A stretch of DNA of 64,000 bases from an uncultured Bacteroidales bacterium (GTDB lineage Bacteria > Bacteroidota > Bacteroidia > Bacteroidales > UBA932), in assembly GCA_934725015.1 (NCBI GenBank), contig CAKVAS010000003.1, forward strand, positions 186,001 to 250,000, given 5' to 3'. The notes below the pieces were generated by a model. It did no database searches. It was not told where the DNA came from and saw only the letters and a program-made list of their open reading frames with translations. Of the stretch, positions 44,580-54,734 are shown one piece after another. A program made the translations under genes and the position numbers. The first letter of the stretch is position 1. The number at the start of each line of letters is the position of its first letter.

Positions 44580-46643
44580 TTATTTTCTCTTGAGATGCGC
44601 CGCGAAGCCTCCACCGCCCTGCATCTTCACGTTGAGCATCCTTGCGCCGTCAACGGTCTTGACGGAGCGGCGGTATGATGTGGCGGTGCCGGCAGTGTCC
44701 TCGAAGACCTCCGCTTCCCAGTCGCCTCCGTCAAGGAAAGGAAGGTCTATGGTCATGTTCCTTGGGGTCCAGTCGGTCATCCCGGCAACGAACCAGTTGT
44801 CACCGCTTCGGCGGGCTATGACTATGTATTCGCCGAGACTCGCCTTCACCGGAACGGTCTCGTCCCACACGGTCGGAACCGAGGCGATGAACCCTGCGCA
44901 TTCTGCGTTCTTCTCGTAAGTCGTTATGTTGTCGGCCATTGTGCCCACCGGCGAGAAGAAGAGAATGAAAGCCGCGAGCTGGCGGCAGCGTGTGCCCATC
45001 GACATCGGACGCGGGTCGCTCGCGCTCCATGAGTCGCGGAAAGAGTTGCGCATAAGTCCCGGAGTATAATCGACGGGGCCGGTCATTCCGCGGAGGAACG
45101 GGAAGGTCACGTCATAGGTCACCTGATCGGCGGGACCGGAGCCCGCGACGACATCATAGTTGCCGTACTTCATGTGTTCAAGTCCGCGCACGGCCTCATA
45201 ACTCACCACATTCGGATAAGTCCTGTTCATCCCGTGAGGAATCGGACTGCTGTGGTAGTTGAGCATCAGGTGGTTCTTCGCGGCCTCGGCGGCAATCTTC
45301 CACTGGAGGTCGATGTATTCATAGTCGTTCCTCTCAAAGAAGTCAATCTTGATTCCCTTGACTCCTATGGCCGAAAGGTCGCGGAAAAGAGTCTCGAAAC
45401 GCTCCGTATTGCCGGAGAGAAGCACGTCGGAGAACCACGCGGCCTCCATCCACACCCACACGCCCACACCCTTTTCGTTCGCATACGAAAGCGACGGAAC
45501 GAGATAGGGAGCGTATGAATATGAACTTCCGTTTGTCGGGATGCACCCGGCGTCAATCGTGATGTATGGAATCCCCGTTTTCACGGCGTAGTCAACGTGA
45601 TATTTATACGTCTCCACGTTTCTTCCTGAGCTGAAGCTCACGTCGTCGAGCGTGAACGACGTCTCCCAGTCCCATGTGCTCATCCCGCCCTTTATCCACG
45701 AGATGTCCTTGAGCTCGCATGGTGCGGCAAGACGGTAAATCATGTCGTTGTCAAGCAGCTCGGCATCGCTGTCGATGACCATGCAGATTCTCCACGGGAA
45801 GTCCATTGCGCCGCTGCACTTGGCGATGTAGTTCTCCCATGACTTGGGAACCTTGACGGTGTATTCGTTGCGCGAGGTTTCCTTCACGACGCGGGTCTGG
45901 AACCCGGCAAGGCTGTTGCCGCTGCCCTTTGTGAGGAACATCGCGGGATAGCCCCTGACTCCGGCCTCGGCGATGCAGAGCTTCTGCCCTCCGGTGCTGA
46001 CAAGCACAGGAAGCAGCCCCATCCTCCCGGAAGGAAAGTCACGGACATCCTTCTGATAGTAGCTCTCGAAGCAGTTGCAGGCGTTCTCGTACCGCGAACC
46101 GGTGCCTCCCGGACTCGGAGCGGCGGTCATCGTGAACGAATGAGGGAAACGGTACTCGATTTCCTCGGACATCACGGTGAAGTCTCCTTCGCCCGTGCTG
46201 CGGAAGCGATAGGCCACGCCGTCGTCGTAGGCGCGGAACTCTATCTCAAAGCCTTCCGCAAATGTGTGCACGGCAGCGTTGTAGCGGTCATCCACCTCGC
46301 TGCGGATGTAGAGGGGCGAACTTATCTTCTCCGAGACATGACTGAGCCGGGTGTCGGTGAGCGTGCTGCCACGTCCCCAAACCCTCCCGTCGGAAAGGGT
46401 CATCGAGAGCGGAAGCTCCGTGGTGAGAGCCTGCCCGTTACGGAAAACGCGGTAGGCCACGGCGTTACCGACGGTGATTTCCGCCTGAATCTGTCCGTCC
46501 GGGGATTCGAGCGTCAGCTCCGGCTGCGGAGAGGGCTCGCGCTGCCCCGGCTCATCCGTCCGACCGATTTCCGGCTGCCTGCAGGAAACGGTCAGGCACG
46601 AGAGCATGGACGCGAACAGGATTGTAAAGTTCATGATTCTCAT
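44580..46643 (-). CDS. GH97-family alpha-glycosidase, lipoprotein
   Basis: 687 residues. Lipobox LTVSC (Cys21). The N-terminal beta domain covers about 40-310 (LESPDGQIQAEI start) and a TIM-like barrel follows. GIKIDFFERND (about 430-440) has Asp434 at the place of the nucleophile of the retaining GH97 alpha-galactosidase BtGH97b; inverting SusB-type alpha-glucosidases lack it. LNYHSSPIPHGMNRTYPN and SYEAVRGLEH (Glu483) complete the family core. A retaining alpha-galactosidase is therefore the better guess. The gene is fifth in the operon and ends 24 bp before the SusE/F-like gene. Confidence 0.88.
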   Translation of the reverse strand: MRIMNFTILFASMLSCLTVSCRQPEIGRTDEPGQREPSPQPELTLESPDGQIQAEITVGNAVAYRVFRNGQALTTELPLSMTLSDGRVWGRGSTLTDTRLSHVSEKISSPLYIRSEVDDRYNAAVHTFAEGFEIEFRAYDDGVAYRFRSTGEGDFTVMSEEIEYRFPHSFTMTAAPSPGGTGSRYENACNCFESYYQKDVRDFPSGRMGLLPVLVSTGGQKLCIAEAGVRGYPAMFLTKGSGNSLAGFQTRVVKETSRNEYTVKVPKSWENYIAKCSGAMDFPWRICMVIDSDAELLDNDMIYRLAAPCELKDISWIKGGMSTWDWETSFTLDDVSFSSGRNVETYKYHVDYAVKTGIPYITIDAGCIPTNGSSYSYAPYLVPSLSYANEKGVGVWVWMEAAWFSDVLLSGNTERFETLFRDLSAIGVKGIKIDFFERNDYEYIDLQWKIAAEAAKNHLMLNYHSSPIPHGMNRTYPNVVSYEAVRGLEHMKYGNYDVVAGSGPADQVTYDVTFPFLRGMTGPVDYTPGLMRNSFRDSWSASDPRPMSMGTRCRQLAAFILFFSPVGTMADNITTYEKNAECAGFIASVPTVWDETVPVKASLGEYIVIARRSGDNWFVAGMTDWTPRNMTIDLPFLDGGDWEAEVFEDTAGTATSYRRSVKTVDGARMLNVKMQGGGGFAAHLKRK

Positions 46644-46653
46644 ATCCTCCGCA

Positions 46654-47661
46654 TTACCAGTCGATTGCCTGATCCTCGTCAGGAATCTGGGTGTTAATCT
46701 TGCGCTCGGTCATCATCGACCCCTTCGCGTGATAGGTCAGAACCTTGTCGGAGTAGGTCGTGAAGTCGTCGTAATAGTAGTTCAGACGGAGCGTGACATA
46801 GCGGTGCACGAGGTAGGGCTGGAGCGCGTCCTTTCGCTCTGTTATCTCGTAGGTCTGCCTGCCGCTTGTCCTGAGGTTCAGGGACGGGTCGGCCGCAGAG
46901 AGGAACACGTTGCCCATTCCGTCCTCATCGTAGTCCTCCTCGAAACGGACGACAATCTTGTAGCGGTTACGCTTCGATGTCGTGAGTTCCTCGTCGGTGA
47001 GCCCGGCGTAGAAGAAGACGGACTCGCCGTCAACGACATAGAGAGTCCTGTCGGTCACGCAGATGGCGTTGGAAGTCTCGTTGCCCATATAGACATTCAT
47101 CGTCGTGGCGTTGTACTTTCCCGAGTACTTGTTGAACGGTATCACGCGGAGAATGGCCTTCGCGTAGTCCTTGCGCGGATGAGCCGTGTAGGACGCGTTC
47201 TCGTCATCGACCATCAGAGGAAGCACCCATTTCTCCGTGAGGTCTATGTCCTTGAGGGAAAAGTTCACGTCGAGCGTTCCCTGATACTCCCCTGCCGGGA
47301 TGTGCACGACGGCGTCGCCGAGGCTGTAGAAACTTGACGGAAGCTCCTTGTAGTAGAGGTCGGTGCGCTGCTTGAAGTGGTCGTCGTTGATGAGCGCGAG
47401 GGTGTCCTTATCGACCTTGACGCGGATGTCCATGTCGCCCTCGGGCTCGGTCGAGCCGCTGACGATTACAGGCACCTTGTAGGTAACGTTCCCGTCAGTC
47501 TTGTAGGAGACATAGATGCTGCTCGTGCCGGCAGTGTAGTCGAGCGGGGTGGCGAACGATATGTAGTGCTCGTACTGCTCCTCGACCCACTCCTTGTTGC
47601 AGGAAACTAGAGCCGCGCCGAGAGCGAGCAGAGCCGTGCTTATTTTCAGAATATTCTTCAT
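46654..47661 (-). CDS. DUF1735-type (BT_3987-like) surface lipoprotein
   Basis: 335 residues. Lipobox ALVSC (Cys21). The N-terminal immunoglobulin-like DUF1735 domain (about 30-150) has YISFATPLDYTAGTSSIYV and TDLYYKELPSSFYSLGD (typical), and the C-terminal half is a beta-rich DUF4361/DUF4973-like domain. In polysaccharide utilization loci such proteins directly follow SusD and serve as surface glycan-binding proteins. It does so here, 11 bp after SusD. Confidence 0.82.
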   Translation of the reverse strand: MKNILKISTALLALGAALVSCNKEWVEEQYEHYISFATPLDYTAGTSSIYVSYKTDGNVTYKVPVIVSGSTEPEGDMDIRVKVDKDTLALINDDHFKQRTDLYYKELPSSFYSLGDAVVHIPAGEYQGTLDVNFSLKDIDLTEKWVLPLMVDDENASYTAHPRKDYAKAILRVIPFNKYSGKYNATTMNVYMGNETSNAICVTDRTLYVVDGESVFFYAGLTDEELTTSKRNRYKIVVRFEEDYDEDGMGNVFLSAADPSLNLRTSGRQTYEITERKDALQPYLVHRYVTLRLNYYYDDFTTYSDKVLTYHAKGSMMTERKINTQIPDEDQAIDW

Positions 47662-47672
47662 AATATTACAAA

Positions 47673-49769
47673 TTAATCATTTACATTCCATCCCGGGTTC
47701 TGTGTCAGCCTGCGGTTGCGCTTGAGTTCATCCTTCGCGAAAGGCCAGAAATATGACTTTTCGACGAAGACCGCCGGAACTGAAGGTATCTCCACCGGCG
47801 TGTGGAAGAGAGTCCGCGCCTCCGAAGAATTTGAACCCGCCTGGGAAATGTTCATGTTGCAGCCGTAAATCGGGTCGATGGTCTCCTTCTCCGCATCCTT
47901 CCAGCGACGCAGGTCGTAGTAGCGCTGGCACTCGCCGAGAAGTTCAATCTGACGCTCCCTCTTGAGCTTCGCGCGGAAGAGAGCCTTGTCTCCATAGACC
48001 TCGTCCGCGAAGTCAGGCAGGCCGGCACGGATTCTCACGGGATGGATTCCGCGCTCAAGCTCGGTGATGCTGCGGCTTACGGTGTAGGTCTGCTTCCCGT
48101 CCCAAGAGGGAACGCTGTAGGAACCGTCAAGTTCGTTGAGGGCCTCGGCGTAGCAGAGGAGAATGTCGGCATACCTTATCGCCGGCTCGGCCTTGTCTAA
48201 AATCTTGGAGTCCGAGGTCAGGTTCGAGTCCTGCGGGTGGACATATTTCTTGAATCCGATTCCCGTCAGCGGCCATGATGATGTTCCGGCCTTCTTGCCG
48301 TTCACGTTGTCGCGGTAGTACCAGCACTGCTTGGAAGTGAGCGGCTGAGGAGTCGTATAGACCTCGCTGTTGCGGTACCACACGGAACCGTTATAGGAAA
48401 CGCTCGCATAGAAGCGCGGCTCGCGGTTGGCGTACTGCTTGGAGATGTTTTTCCTCACATCGGCGTTCGTTCCGAGCTGCGGTGAGTAGCTGAGGTTTGC
48501 GGCCTCCGAATCGCTGAGCATTCCCGGCCTTGCCGAGCCGTCGCCCCTGCCGAGTTCGCCGTCCTTGCCAGGAAGGTCCTTGCCGTCGTACATATAGTAG
48601 GCGTCGCACTGTTTCTGGGTAATCGAAATGCAGTTTGAGCCGCCGGCGGCGACAGGGAGCATCTCGTGAACGAGGTATGCGAGGTCGTATGCCTCCTGCT
48701 CCTGTTCTGCCGCATTCCAGCCGTTCGCCCCGTTCTTTCCCCGGGAGAAGATTATCTCCGGATTGTCGTTGAGCTTCACGGCTCCGTTGAAGAGCGAGCG
48801 GTAGGACTCGAAGGGGTCGATGTCCGCGTATCCGTCCGGCCAGTTCCGGCTGTAGAACTCGCCGTCATTGAAAGGAACGACGGTCTTGGGCTCATAGTCC
48901 GAATTGGCCGAGTTCCTGCGCTTTGCAGTGTAGAGAGAATATTGTCCGAGCTCAATCACGTCACGCGCTGCGGCGGCAGCCTTAGCCCATTTGCTCTCGT
49001 CATATTCCTGCGAAAGCAGCCTGTTCCCCTCGTCGTCAAGCAGTCTCTGCGCATAAGCGTCATTGTTGCCGTTGGCGAGAGGGCTTGCCGCGTAGAGGAG
49101 CACCTTCGCGCGGTAGCCGAGAGCCGCGCCGCGAGTCGGACGGGCCACATTCGTCGCGTCCCTTTTCAGAGGAAGGTCTGCGGCGGCGAGAGCAAGCTCG
49201 GAAGCGATGTATTCAGCGCATTCCTCGTAGCTGCGGCGAGGGATGGAGAGGTTGTCGTAGCTCTCTGAGTAGTCGGCGCCCTCGTCGGGAAGAAGAGGAA
49301 CCGGACCGTACTTGCGGAGCAGCGCCCAATAGTAGTAGGCGCGGGCGAAGCGGGCCTGGGCCTTGTAGTCGGCGCGTTCGGACTCGGACACGGCCGTGTT
49401 GCCGTCAATGTGCGCGATGAACACGCAGGCCTTGTTTATACCCTGCCAGCAGTAGTTCCATGTCTTCTGACGGTAGCTTTCATCGTATGACACGGTCTTG
49501 AACTTCGTGTAGTCGCTGCCGTTGAAGCAGAGGTCGTCCGCAAAGTTCTCGACAGTTCCGAACTGGTTCGACACATCGACCACATAGTTCATATAAGAGA
49601 ATGTATTGTTCAGCCAGTTCTCGGTGTAGTCCTTGTTCGAGAAGACCTTCTCTATCGTCAGCTGCTCGTCGAAATACTTGTCAACTTCAAGGAACGAGCA
49701 CGACGCGAGGCTTCCGGCGCCGATGACGGAAACAAAAGCTATATTGAAAATTCTGTTTAATTTCTTCAT
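47673..49769 (-). CDS. SusD/RagB-family lipoprotein (main glycan locus)
   Basis: 698 residues, longer than usual (about 500-600) owing to insertions in the middle, including a GKDGELGRGDGSARPG loop (about 395-410). Lipobox GSLASC. The SusD signatures are present: RYADILLCYAEALNEL, GIHPVRIRAGLPDF, and FRAKLKRERQIELLGE.QRYYDLRRWK. It pairs with the SusC gene 18 bp upstream. Confidence 0.95.
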   Translation of the reverse strand: MKKLNRIFNIAFVSVIGAGSLASCSFLEVDKYFDEQLTIEKVFSNKDYTENWLNNTFSYMNYVVDVSNQFGTVENFADDLCFNGSDYTKFKTVSYDESYRQKTWNYCWQGINKACVFIAHIDGNTAVSESERADYKAQARFARAYYYWALLRKYGPVPLLPDEGADYSESYDNLSIPRRSYEECAEYIASELALAAADLPLKRDATNVARPTRGAALGYRAKVLLYAASPLANGNNDAYAQRLLDDEGNRLLSQEYDESKWAKAAAAARDVIELGQYSLYTAKRRNSANSDYEPKTVVPFNDGEFYSRNWPDGYADIDPFESYRSLFNGAVKLNDNPEIIFSRGKNGANGWNAAEQEQEAYDLAYLVHEMLPVAAGGSNCISITQKQCDAYYMYDGKDLPGKDGELGRGDGSARPGMLSDSEAANLSYSPQLGTNADVRKNISKQYANREPRFYASVSYNGSVWYRNSEVYTTPQPLTSKQCWYYRDNVNGKKAGTSSWPLTGIGFKKYVHPQDSNLTSDSKILDKAEPAIRYADILLCYAEALNELDGSYSVPSWDGKQTYTVSRSITELERGIHPVRIRAGLPDFADEVYGDKALFRAKLKRERQIELLGECQRYYDLRRWKDAEKETIDPIYGCNMNISQAGSNSSEARTLFHTPVEIPSVPAVFVEKSYFWPFAKDELKRNRRLTQNPGWNVND

Positions 49770-49787
49770 GTCAATAGTCTCCCTTCC

Positions 49788-52700
49788 TTAGAATTTAACG
49801 TTAAGCCCGACCGCCACCGACTTCGTGAGCGGATATGCCGCGCCGTCAGAACTTCCGAGCTCCGGATCCCAGAGCTTGAACTTCGAGAATGTCAGGAGAT
49901 TCGAGCCGATGAGGAAGAATCGCAGGTCGCTCATCTTCGCCTTGCTGATGATATGCTTAGGAAGGGTATATCCGATTTCGAGAGTCTTGAGACGGAGATA
50001 TGAGCCGTCGCGGAGCCAGTAGGTCGAAGGACGGTAGTTGTTCTCGTTCCCGCCGTATGAAAGCCGAGGGTATGAAGCGTTCGGGTTCTCCGTCGCCTCC
50101 GTTCCGGATATGTCCCTTGAAATCCACCTGTCCGAATCAGCCACGGCCTTGAGGACATTTCCCCATTCTCCATAGCTGAAGGCATACACGCCCGGGCCGT
50201 TGATGAAGAACGATGACTTGCCCGCTCCCTGGAAGTGCATATTGAAGTCTATTCCGTTCCATCGGAGCGAAAGTCCGGCTCCGTAGATGAGTGATGGCAC
50301 GGTGGTGGTGCCGATTGCCACATAGTCGCCCTCGTCAATCACGCCGTCGCCGTTCACGTCCTTGTACTTGATGTCTCCCGGCTGATATGTCCCGAAAGTC
50401 TGCTTCGGGCTGGTGCGGATGTCGTCATAGTCCTTGAACAGGCCGAGCGCGATGAGCCCCTTCGCCTGATTGATTCTGTAGCCCTTTTCCTGCTGGTACG
50501 GATAGACGGCATATCCCTCGTCCTTCTCAAGAACCTCGTTGCGGGTGTAGGTCATGTTGCCCCTGAGCGTCATCTCGACTGGGCCGAGCATCTGCTTGAA
50601 GGCGAAGTTGCCGTCAAGACCGGTGGAAAGAGCCGCGCCGACGTTCCCATAGACCTCGATGTCCTGCCCCACCGTGCCCGGAAGGTAGTTTCTCTTGAGG
50701 AATATTCCCGTACGGGTCTCGCGGAACCAGTCAACGGTCATCGTGAACTTGTCGTTGAACCACGCGAGGTCGAGACCGACGTCGTGCTTCACGGCGATTT
50801 CCCAAGTCACGAGAGGAACCGGAGCCGTGCCCGTGTAGCCGATTCCGTTGCCGTCGTAGATGTTGCTCTGGGTGAAGTCGGACCATTGGTAGCCCTTGAG
50901 GTAGCCGAGAGTGTACATATAAGGGAAACGCAGACTGTTGCCGTTTGAGTCCATCAGCTGGTCGTTTCCGACGCGGCCCCACGAATAGCGGAGCTTGGTC
51001 ATGCTCATCCACGGGAGAAGCTTCTTGAGCCAAGGCTCCTCGGCGAGGTTCCATGCCGCGGAGACTGCCGGGAAGAAGCCGAACTTGCTGCCGGTGGCGA
51101 AGTTCTCGGAACCGGTGTAGCCGAAGTTGAAGTTGATGAAATAGCGGTACTTCCAGTTGTAGGCGGCACGTCCGACAAGTCCCTGGTGCCTGCGCGCGAG
51201 AGCCTTCTTCATGTCAGAGCCGTCGGTTGACATGGTCTCGGTGGTGGAGTCCTGAAGGTACTTGAGAAGTCCGCTGACGTTGTGCCCGTCGCCGAAAATC
51301 CTGTCATAGCGAAGCTCCGCCTCAAGATATACCTTTCTGTCCCCGCTGCTGTAGGAAGTCTGGCTCATCTCGACAGGCTTGTCAATCCGGTTGAAGAGCA
51401 GCGAGCCGTCAAGCTCGCGGTAGCGCTTGGCCTTCCAGAGCTCGGGCATCTTGTAGCGGCGAATCTGGTTGTAGTTGTTGGTGTCGAATCCGAAACGGCC
51501 GACGAACTTGAGGCCTTCCGTTATGAACTTGAAGTCCTGGGTGAGGGTGAAGTTGGTCTGGATGCGGTTCCACCACTGCTGGGTGTATCCGGTCTGTGTC
51601 GAGCGAATCCACGGATTGACCTTAACCTCGGAATATGTCTCGTCGCCGACCTTCATTCCCGGATAGAGCCCGTTGGAATATATGGCCGGGACAGAGACCG
51701 GAGTCTGCCCGATGAGGGAATTCCAAATCTCCGAAGAGGTGGAGCCTGACTCGTCGAGCTTCTGATACATTCCGCCCACGCCCATCTGGAGAAGGGTCGT
51801 CGGGGTTATGTTCACGTCCGCGTTCATCCGATAGTTCCACTTCTCGTTGTTGGCGTTGGTGTTGTAGCGGCTCTTGAGGTTCTTGTCGACATTGTACATT
51901 CCGCCCTCGTTGAGATAGCTGGCGGAGAGGTAGTAGCGCGCGTTCGGACCGCCGCCGTTGATGTTGACTGAACCACGGTAGCTCATCGCCCCGTCCTTCA
52001 TCAGAAGCTTCATCCAGTCCGTGTTAGGAAGCCTGTCGGGGTCCGTCCCGGCGGCGATGAGTCCGAGTTCCTCGCTTGTATAGTAAGGCTCCTGGTTTCG
52101 CGTGATGAGCGCCTCGTTCACCATCTGCGAGTAGGTCACGCCGTCGGCGAACTCCGGGGTGTAGGTCCGTGTGTTATAGACCGTCTCGAACTTGGCGTCG
52201 ATGTTGACCTTTCCCTCGTTTCCGCGCTTGGTGGTGATGAGCACGACTCCGTTCGCGCCACGTGAGCCGTAAATGGCGGTCTCGGAAGCGTCCTTGAGAA
52301 CGGAGAAGGACTCGATGTCCTCGACGTTCAGCTGGTTCAGGTCACGCTCGAAGCCATCCACAAGCACCAGCGCGCTTGAGCCGGCTCCGAAAGTGGAGAT
52401 GCCTCGAATCCAGAACTCAGAGACGTTGTAGCCCGGCTGTCCGCTGGTCTGGCGGGCGATGATGCCCGGCGCGTTGCCGGCAAGGGAGTTGGTGATGCTT
52501 CCGGTGGCGGATGTCTTGAGGGCATCCACGCTCACGGGGGTCACGGCGCCTGTCTGGGTGAGCTTTCTCTGAGCGCCGCTGGCAGTCACTACGACCTCGT
52601 CAATGGCGAGGGACACGTCCTCCTCAAGGGTAATCTCGACATATTTCTCTTCCTTGATGAGCAGTTCCTTGGTCTTGAAGCCGAGGAAAGACACCTCGAT

Positions 52701-52916
52701 GCGGTTGTACGGCTCCATTTCGAGAGTGAAGCGCCCGTCGAGGTCAGTGATGGCATAGTTGCCGACACTTCCCTTGACCACGACTCCTGCGCCGATGAGC
52801 GGCTCCTTCTTCGTGTCGGTCACGAGCCCCGTCAGCGTAATCTTCTGCTGCGCGGCCGCAGAAGCGACGATGCCGCACAGCAGAAGCATTGTTGATATTA
52901 TTCTTTTAATTCCCAT
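49788..52916 (-). CDS. SusC/RagA-family TonB-linked transporter (main glycan locus)
   Basis: 1042 residues. Signal peptide ending ASAAAQ, carboxypeptidase-regulatory-like domain (about 28-112, with VSFLGFKTKE), DEVVVTASGAQ, plug with WIRGISTFGAGSSALVLVDG and VLKDASETAIYGSRGANG, and a barrel ending VGLNVKF. No STN domain, so no ECF/FecR circuit is expected; the regulator of this locus is not in the window. Confidence 0.96.
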   Translation of the reverse strand: MGIKRIISTMLLLCGIVASAAAQQKITLTGLVTDTKKEPLIGAGVVVKGSVGNYAITDLDGRFTLEMEPYNRIEVSFLGFKTKELLIKEEKYVEITLEEDVSLAIDEVVVTASGAQRKLTQTGAVTPVSVDALKTSATGSITNSLAGNAPGIIARQTSGQPGYNVSEFWIRGISTFGAGSSALVLVDGFERDLNQLNVEDIESFSVLKDASETAIYGSRGANGVVLITTKRGNEGKVNIDAKFETVYNTRTYTPEFADGVTYSQMVNEALITRNQEPYYTSEELGLIAAGTDPDRLPNTDWMKLLMKDGAMSYRGSVNINGGGPNARYYLSASYLNEGGMYNVDKNLKSRYNTNANNEKWNYRMNADVNITPTTLLQMGVGGMYQKLDESGSTSSEIWNSLIGQTPVSVPAIYSNGLYPGMKVGDETYSEVKVNPWIRSTQTGYTQQWWNRIQTNFTLTQDFKFITEGLKFVGRFGFDTNNYNQIRRYKMPELWKAKRYRELDGSLLFNRIDKPVEMSQTSYSSGDRKVYLEAELRYDRIFGDGHNVSGLLKYLQDSTTETMSTDGSDMKKALARRHQGLVGRAAYNWKYRYFINFNFGYTGSENFATGSKFGFFPAVSAAWNLAEEPWLKKLLPWMSMTKLRYSWGRVGNDQLMDSNGNSLRFPYMYTLGYLKGYQWSDFTQSNIYDGNGIGYTGTAPVPLVTWEIAVKHDVGLDLAWFNDKFTMTVDWFRETRTGIFLKRNYLPGTVGQDIEVYGNVGAALSTGLDGNFAFKQMLGPVEMTLRGNMTYTRNEVLEKDEGYAVYPYQQEKGYRINQAKGLIALGLFKDYDDIRTSPKQTFGTYQPGDIKYKDVNGDGVIDEGDYVAIGTTTVPSLIYGAGLSLRWNGIDFNMHFQGAGKSSFFINGPGVYAFSYGEWGNVLKAVADSDRWISRDISGTEATENPNASYPRLSYGGNENNYRPSTYWLRDGSYLRLKTLEIGYTLPKHIISKAKMSDLRFFLIGSNLLTFSKFKLWDPELGSSDGAAYPLTKSVAVGLNVKF

Positions 52917-52972
52917 GAAAAAAATCCTGTTTTCAGCTCACGGCGTTGGTGAGCAAAACACTTTCTGCCCCC

Positions 52973-54478
52973 TTAGTCGAGATAGGTAATCTTCCTCACA
53001 CGGCGATACTGACGGTCGGCGATGTAGAATGTGCCGCTCGTCGGCTCGTATGTGATGCCCTGCGGGATGGCGAAACGCGCTTCCTTGCGGAGGTCACCGT
53101 CCTGATCACCGACCCAGACGTCTCCCGGAGCATTGGCGCTTCCGCGTCCGGCAAAGGTGGAGACGGCATATTCAGGAGTGACTTTTCTGATGCAGCCGTT
53201 CCATGAGTCCGCGACATAGAAGTCGTACTGGTCCTCGAAGCCTTCGGTGACATAGTAGTCGTTCTTCACGAACACGCCGCCGTAAGGCCTGTTGAGCTGG
53301 GCGTCGGTACCGACTCCGTCCTGATGTCCGCCGTAGTTGCAGCCCACAGCCCAGGAGTTCTGCGTCAGAAGCACCTTATTGGCCCAGTCATATTCACATT
53401 TCATTATGATTGAAGACTTTGCATGGATGATGTAGGCATAGTTTCCGGTAGGGTGGAAGACAATCTTGACTCCGGTCAGGCCGTCCCAGTTCTCATTTTC
53501 TCCGAGAGGCATTCCGTCATACTGGAAAAGGGCTTCCGAAACCTCGCCCGTCGCAGGGTCATACCTTTTCACGTTCTTGCCGGCATCACCGTCCTGGAGA
53601 TAATAGACCTCGTGGTTTACGGGGTGAACCGCAAGCGCACGGACAAGCTTGTCCTTCACGACGACTTCGCCCTTGAATCCGTCACCGTCACGCGTAAGCT
53701 TCATTATGCCGACTTCGGTCTCCGAACGGTCCTGATAGATGGCGACAAGGAGATTGTTCTCGTCAAGCCATGCCATTGAATAGATGTTGTCTTCTCCCGT
53801 GTAGAATGAGCTCTTGCTGACAGTCGTCACCTGCTTCGCGGCAAGGTCAACCTTTCTGAGGTTGCCCCATGACTCAAGCACCCAAAGTAGGTTGGAGTTA
53901 AGCGGGTCAACGACAATGTCATTCATGAAGTCAGCGAATCCGGCTCCGCTCAGGCTCTGCTCGAACGGCCCGTCCTGCACCCTCTGCTCGTTGCTCGGGC
54001 TGGTGTAGCCGCAGACCGTCTCCACCTTTGACAGCATGGTAATCCTGAACTTTGCAGTGGCAGCGCAGTTGTCGTACTTGCTTTCCTTCTTTATGCTCAG
54101 GCGCACCTCCGCGTCAGTCGCAGCGCCGTCGGTCGTTCCGCGAGGAACCTTGCAGGTGATGCTCTGTGACTTCCCGTCCTCGGATACGGCGAGAGATTCT
54201 GCCTTGACCTTGCGGCCGTTGATTATCACGGTGATGGCATTCACATCCTCGCCGAAGTTTGTTCCGGTGATTGTAAGCTCGGTTCCCGCGCCGCCCTCGG
54301 CCGGGGTAAAGCCCGTTATGGCAGCCTTCTCGGGCTCTGGTGTCGGAGTTGGAGTCGGCTCCGGGTTCGGGTCAGGCTTTTCGGTTCCGGGATCCTTAGG
54401 TTCATCCTTCGAGCAGCTGACCGCAGGCATCGCCGCGAGAGAGCAGAGAACCAAAAGTTTCAAAAGATTTCTTTTCAT
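52973..54478 (-). CDS. lipoprotein with IPT/TIG and NHL-type repeats, first gene of the glycan locus
   Basis: 501 residues from MKRNLLKLLVL (54478). Lipobox MPAVSC, then a Pro-rich linker (PNPEPTPTPTPEP) and an IPT/TIG domain: ITGFTPAEGGAGTELTITGT (about 54-73). The rest (about 150-500) forms NHL-like blades of a beta-propeller, with GGVFVKNDYYVTEG, FYVADSWNGCIRKV and PQGITYEPTSGTFYIADRQ. Proteins of this design occur in many Bacteroidota glycan loci and are thought to be surface binding proteins. Here it is placed before SusC rather than after SusD. The 5' leader is about 265 bases long. Confidence 0.85.
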   Translation of the reverse strand: MKRNLLKLLVLCSLAAMPAVSCSKDEPKDPGTEKPDPNPEPTPTPTPEPEKAAITGFTPAEGGAGTELTITGTNFGEDVNAITVIINGRKVKAESLAVSEDGKSQSITCKVPRGTTDGAATDAEVRLSIKKESKYDNCAATAKFRITMLSKVETVCGYTSPSNEQRVQDGPFEQSLSGAGFADFMNDIVVDPLNSNLLWVLESWGNLRKVDLAAKQVTTVSKSSFYTGEDNIYSMAWLDENNLLVAIYQDRSETEVGIMKLTRDGDGFKGEVVVKDKLVRALAVHPVNHEVYYLQDGDAGKNVKRYDPATGEVSEALFQYDGMPLGENENWDGLTGVKIVFHPTGNYAYIIHAKSSIIMKCEYDWANKVLLTQNSWAVGCNYGGHQDGVGTDAQLNRPYGGVFVKNDYYVTEGFEDQYDFYVADSWNGCIRKVTPEYAVSTFAGRGSANAPGDVWVGDQDGDLRKEARFAIPQGITYEPTSGTFYIADRQYRRVRKITYLD

Positions 54479-54567
54479 AACTGTGTGGTTTAAATGTTTT
54501 TTCGACAAACACGACTACACCGCGACAGATATGCGAAAAGGCACTGCGTCCTCAGGTGAACGCAGAA

Positions 54568-54598
54568 AGCCACATCCGCAATCTTCACGGATGTGGCT
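54568..54598 (-). other. perfect hairpin in the leader of the main glycan locus
   Basis: 11-bp perfect inverted repeat (AGCCACATCCG and CGGATGTGGCT) with a 9-base loop, 90 bp before the start codon at 54478. No T-tract follows on the minus strand; on the plus strand AT-rich DNA follows but there is no gene to terminate. It may be a leader structure in the mRNA, or the remains of a terminator for the gene at 54868. Confidence 0.6.
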
Positions 54599-54688
54599 AT
54601 ACAATGTATTTAATTGATTTTTCTGATTCGGTCAGAGACAGGAAAGAAAGGCAACCGGAATCCCTCCGCCCGCAGCCTATTCTATAAT

Positions 54689-54697
54689 CCCCCCCCC
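54689..54697. repeat. C9 homopolymer in the same leader
   Basis: Nine C on the plus strand, thus G9 in the leader RNA, about 45-55 bases after the expected transcription start. It is the longest mononucleotide G/C run in the window. Confidence 0.85.
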
Positions 54698-54734
54698 ATT
54701 AAGGTCTGTAAAGCAATAACTTTCATTGTAGTGT

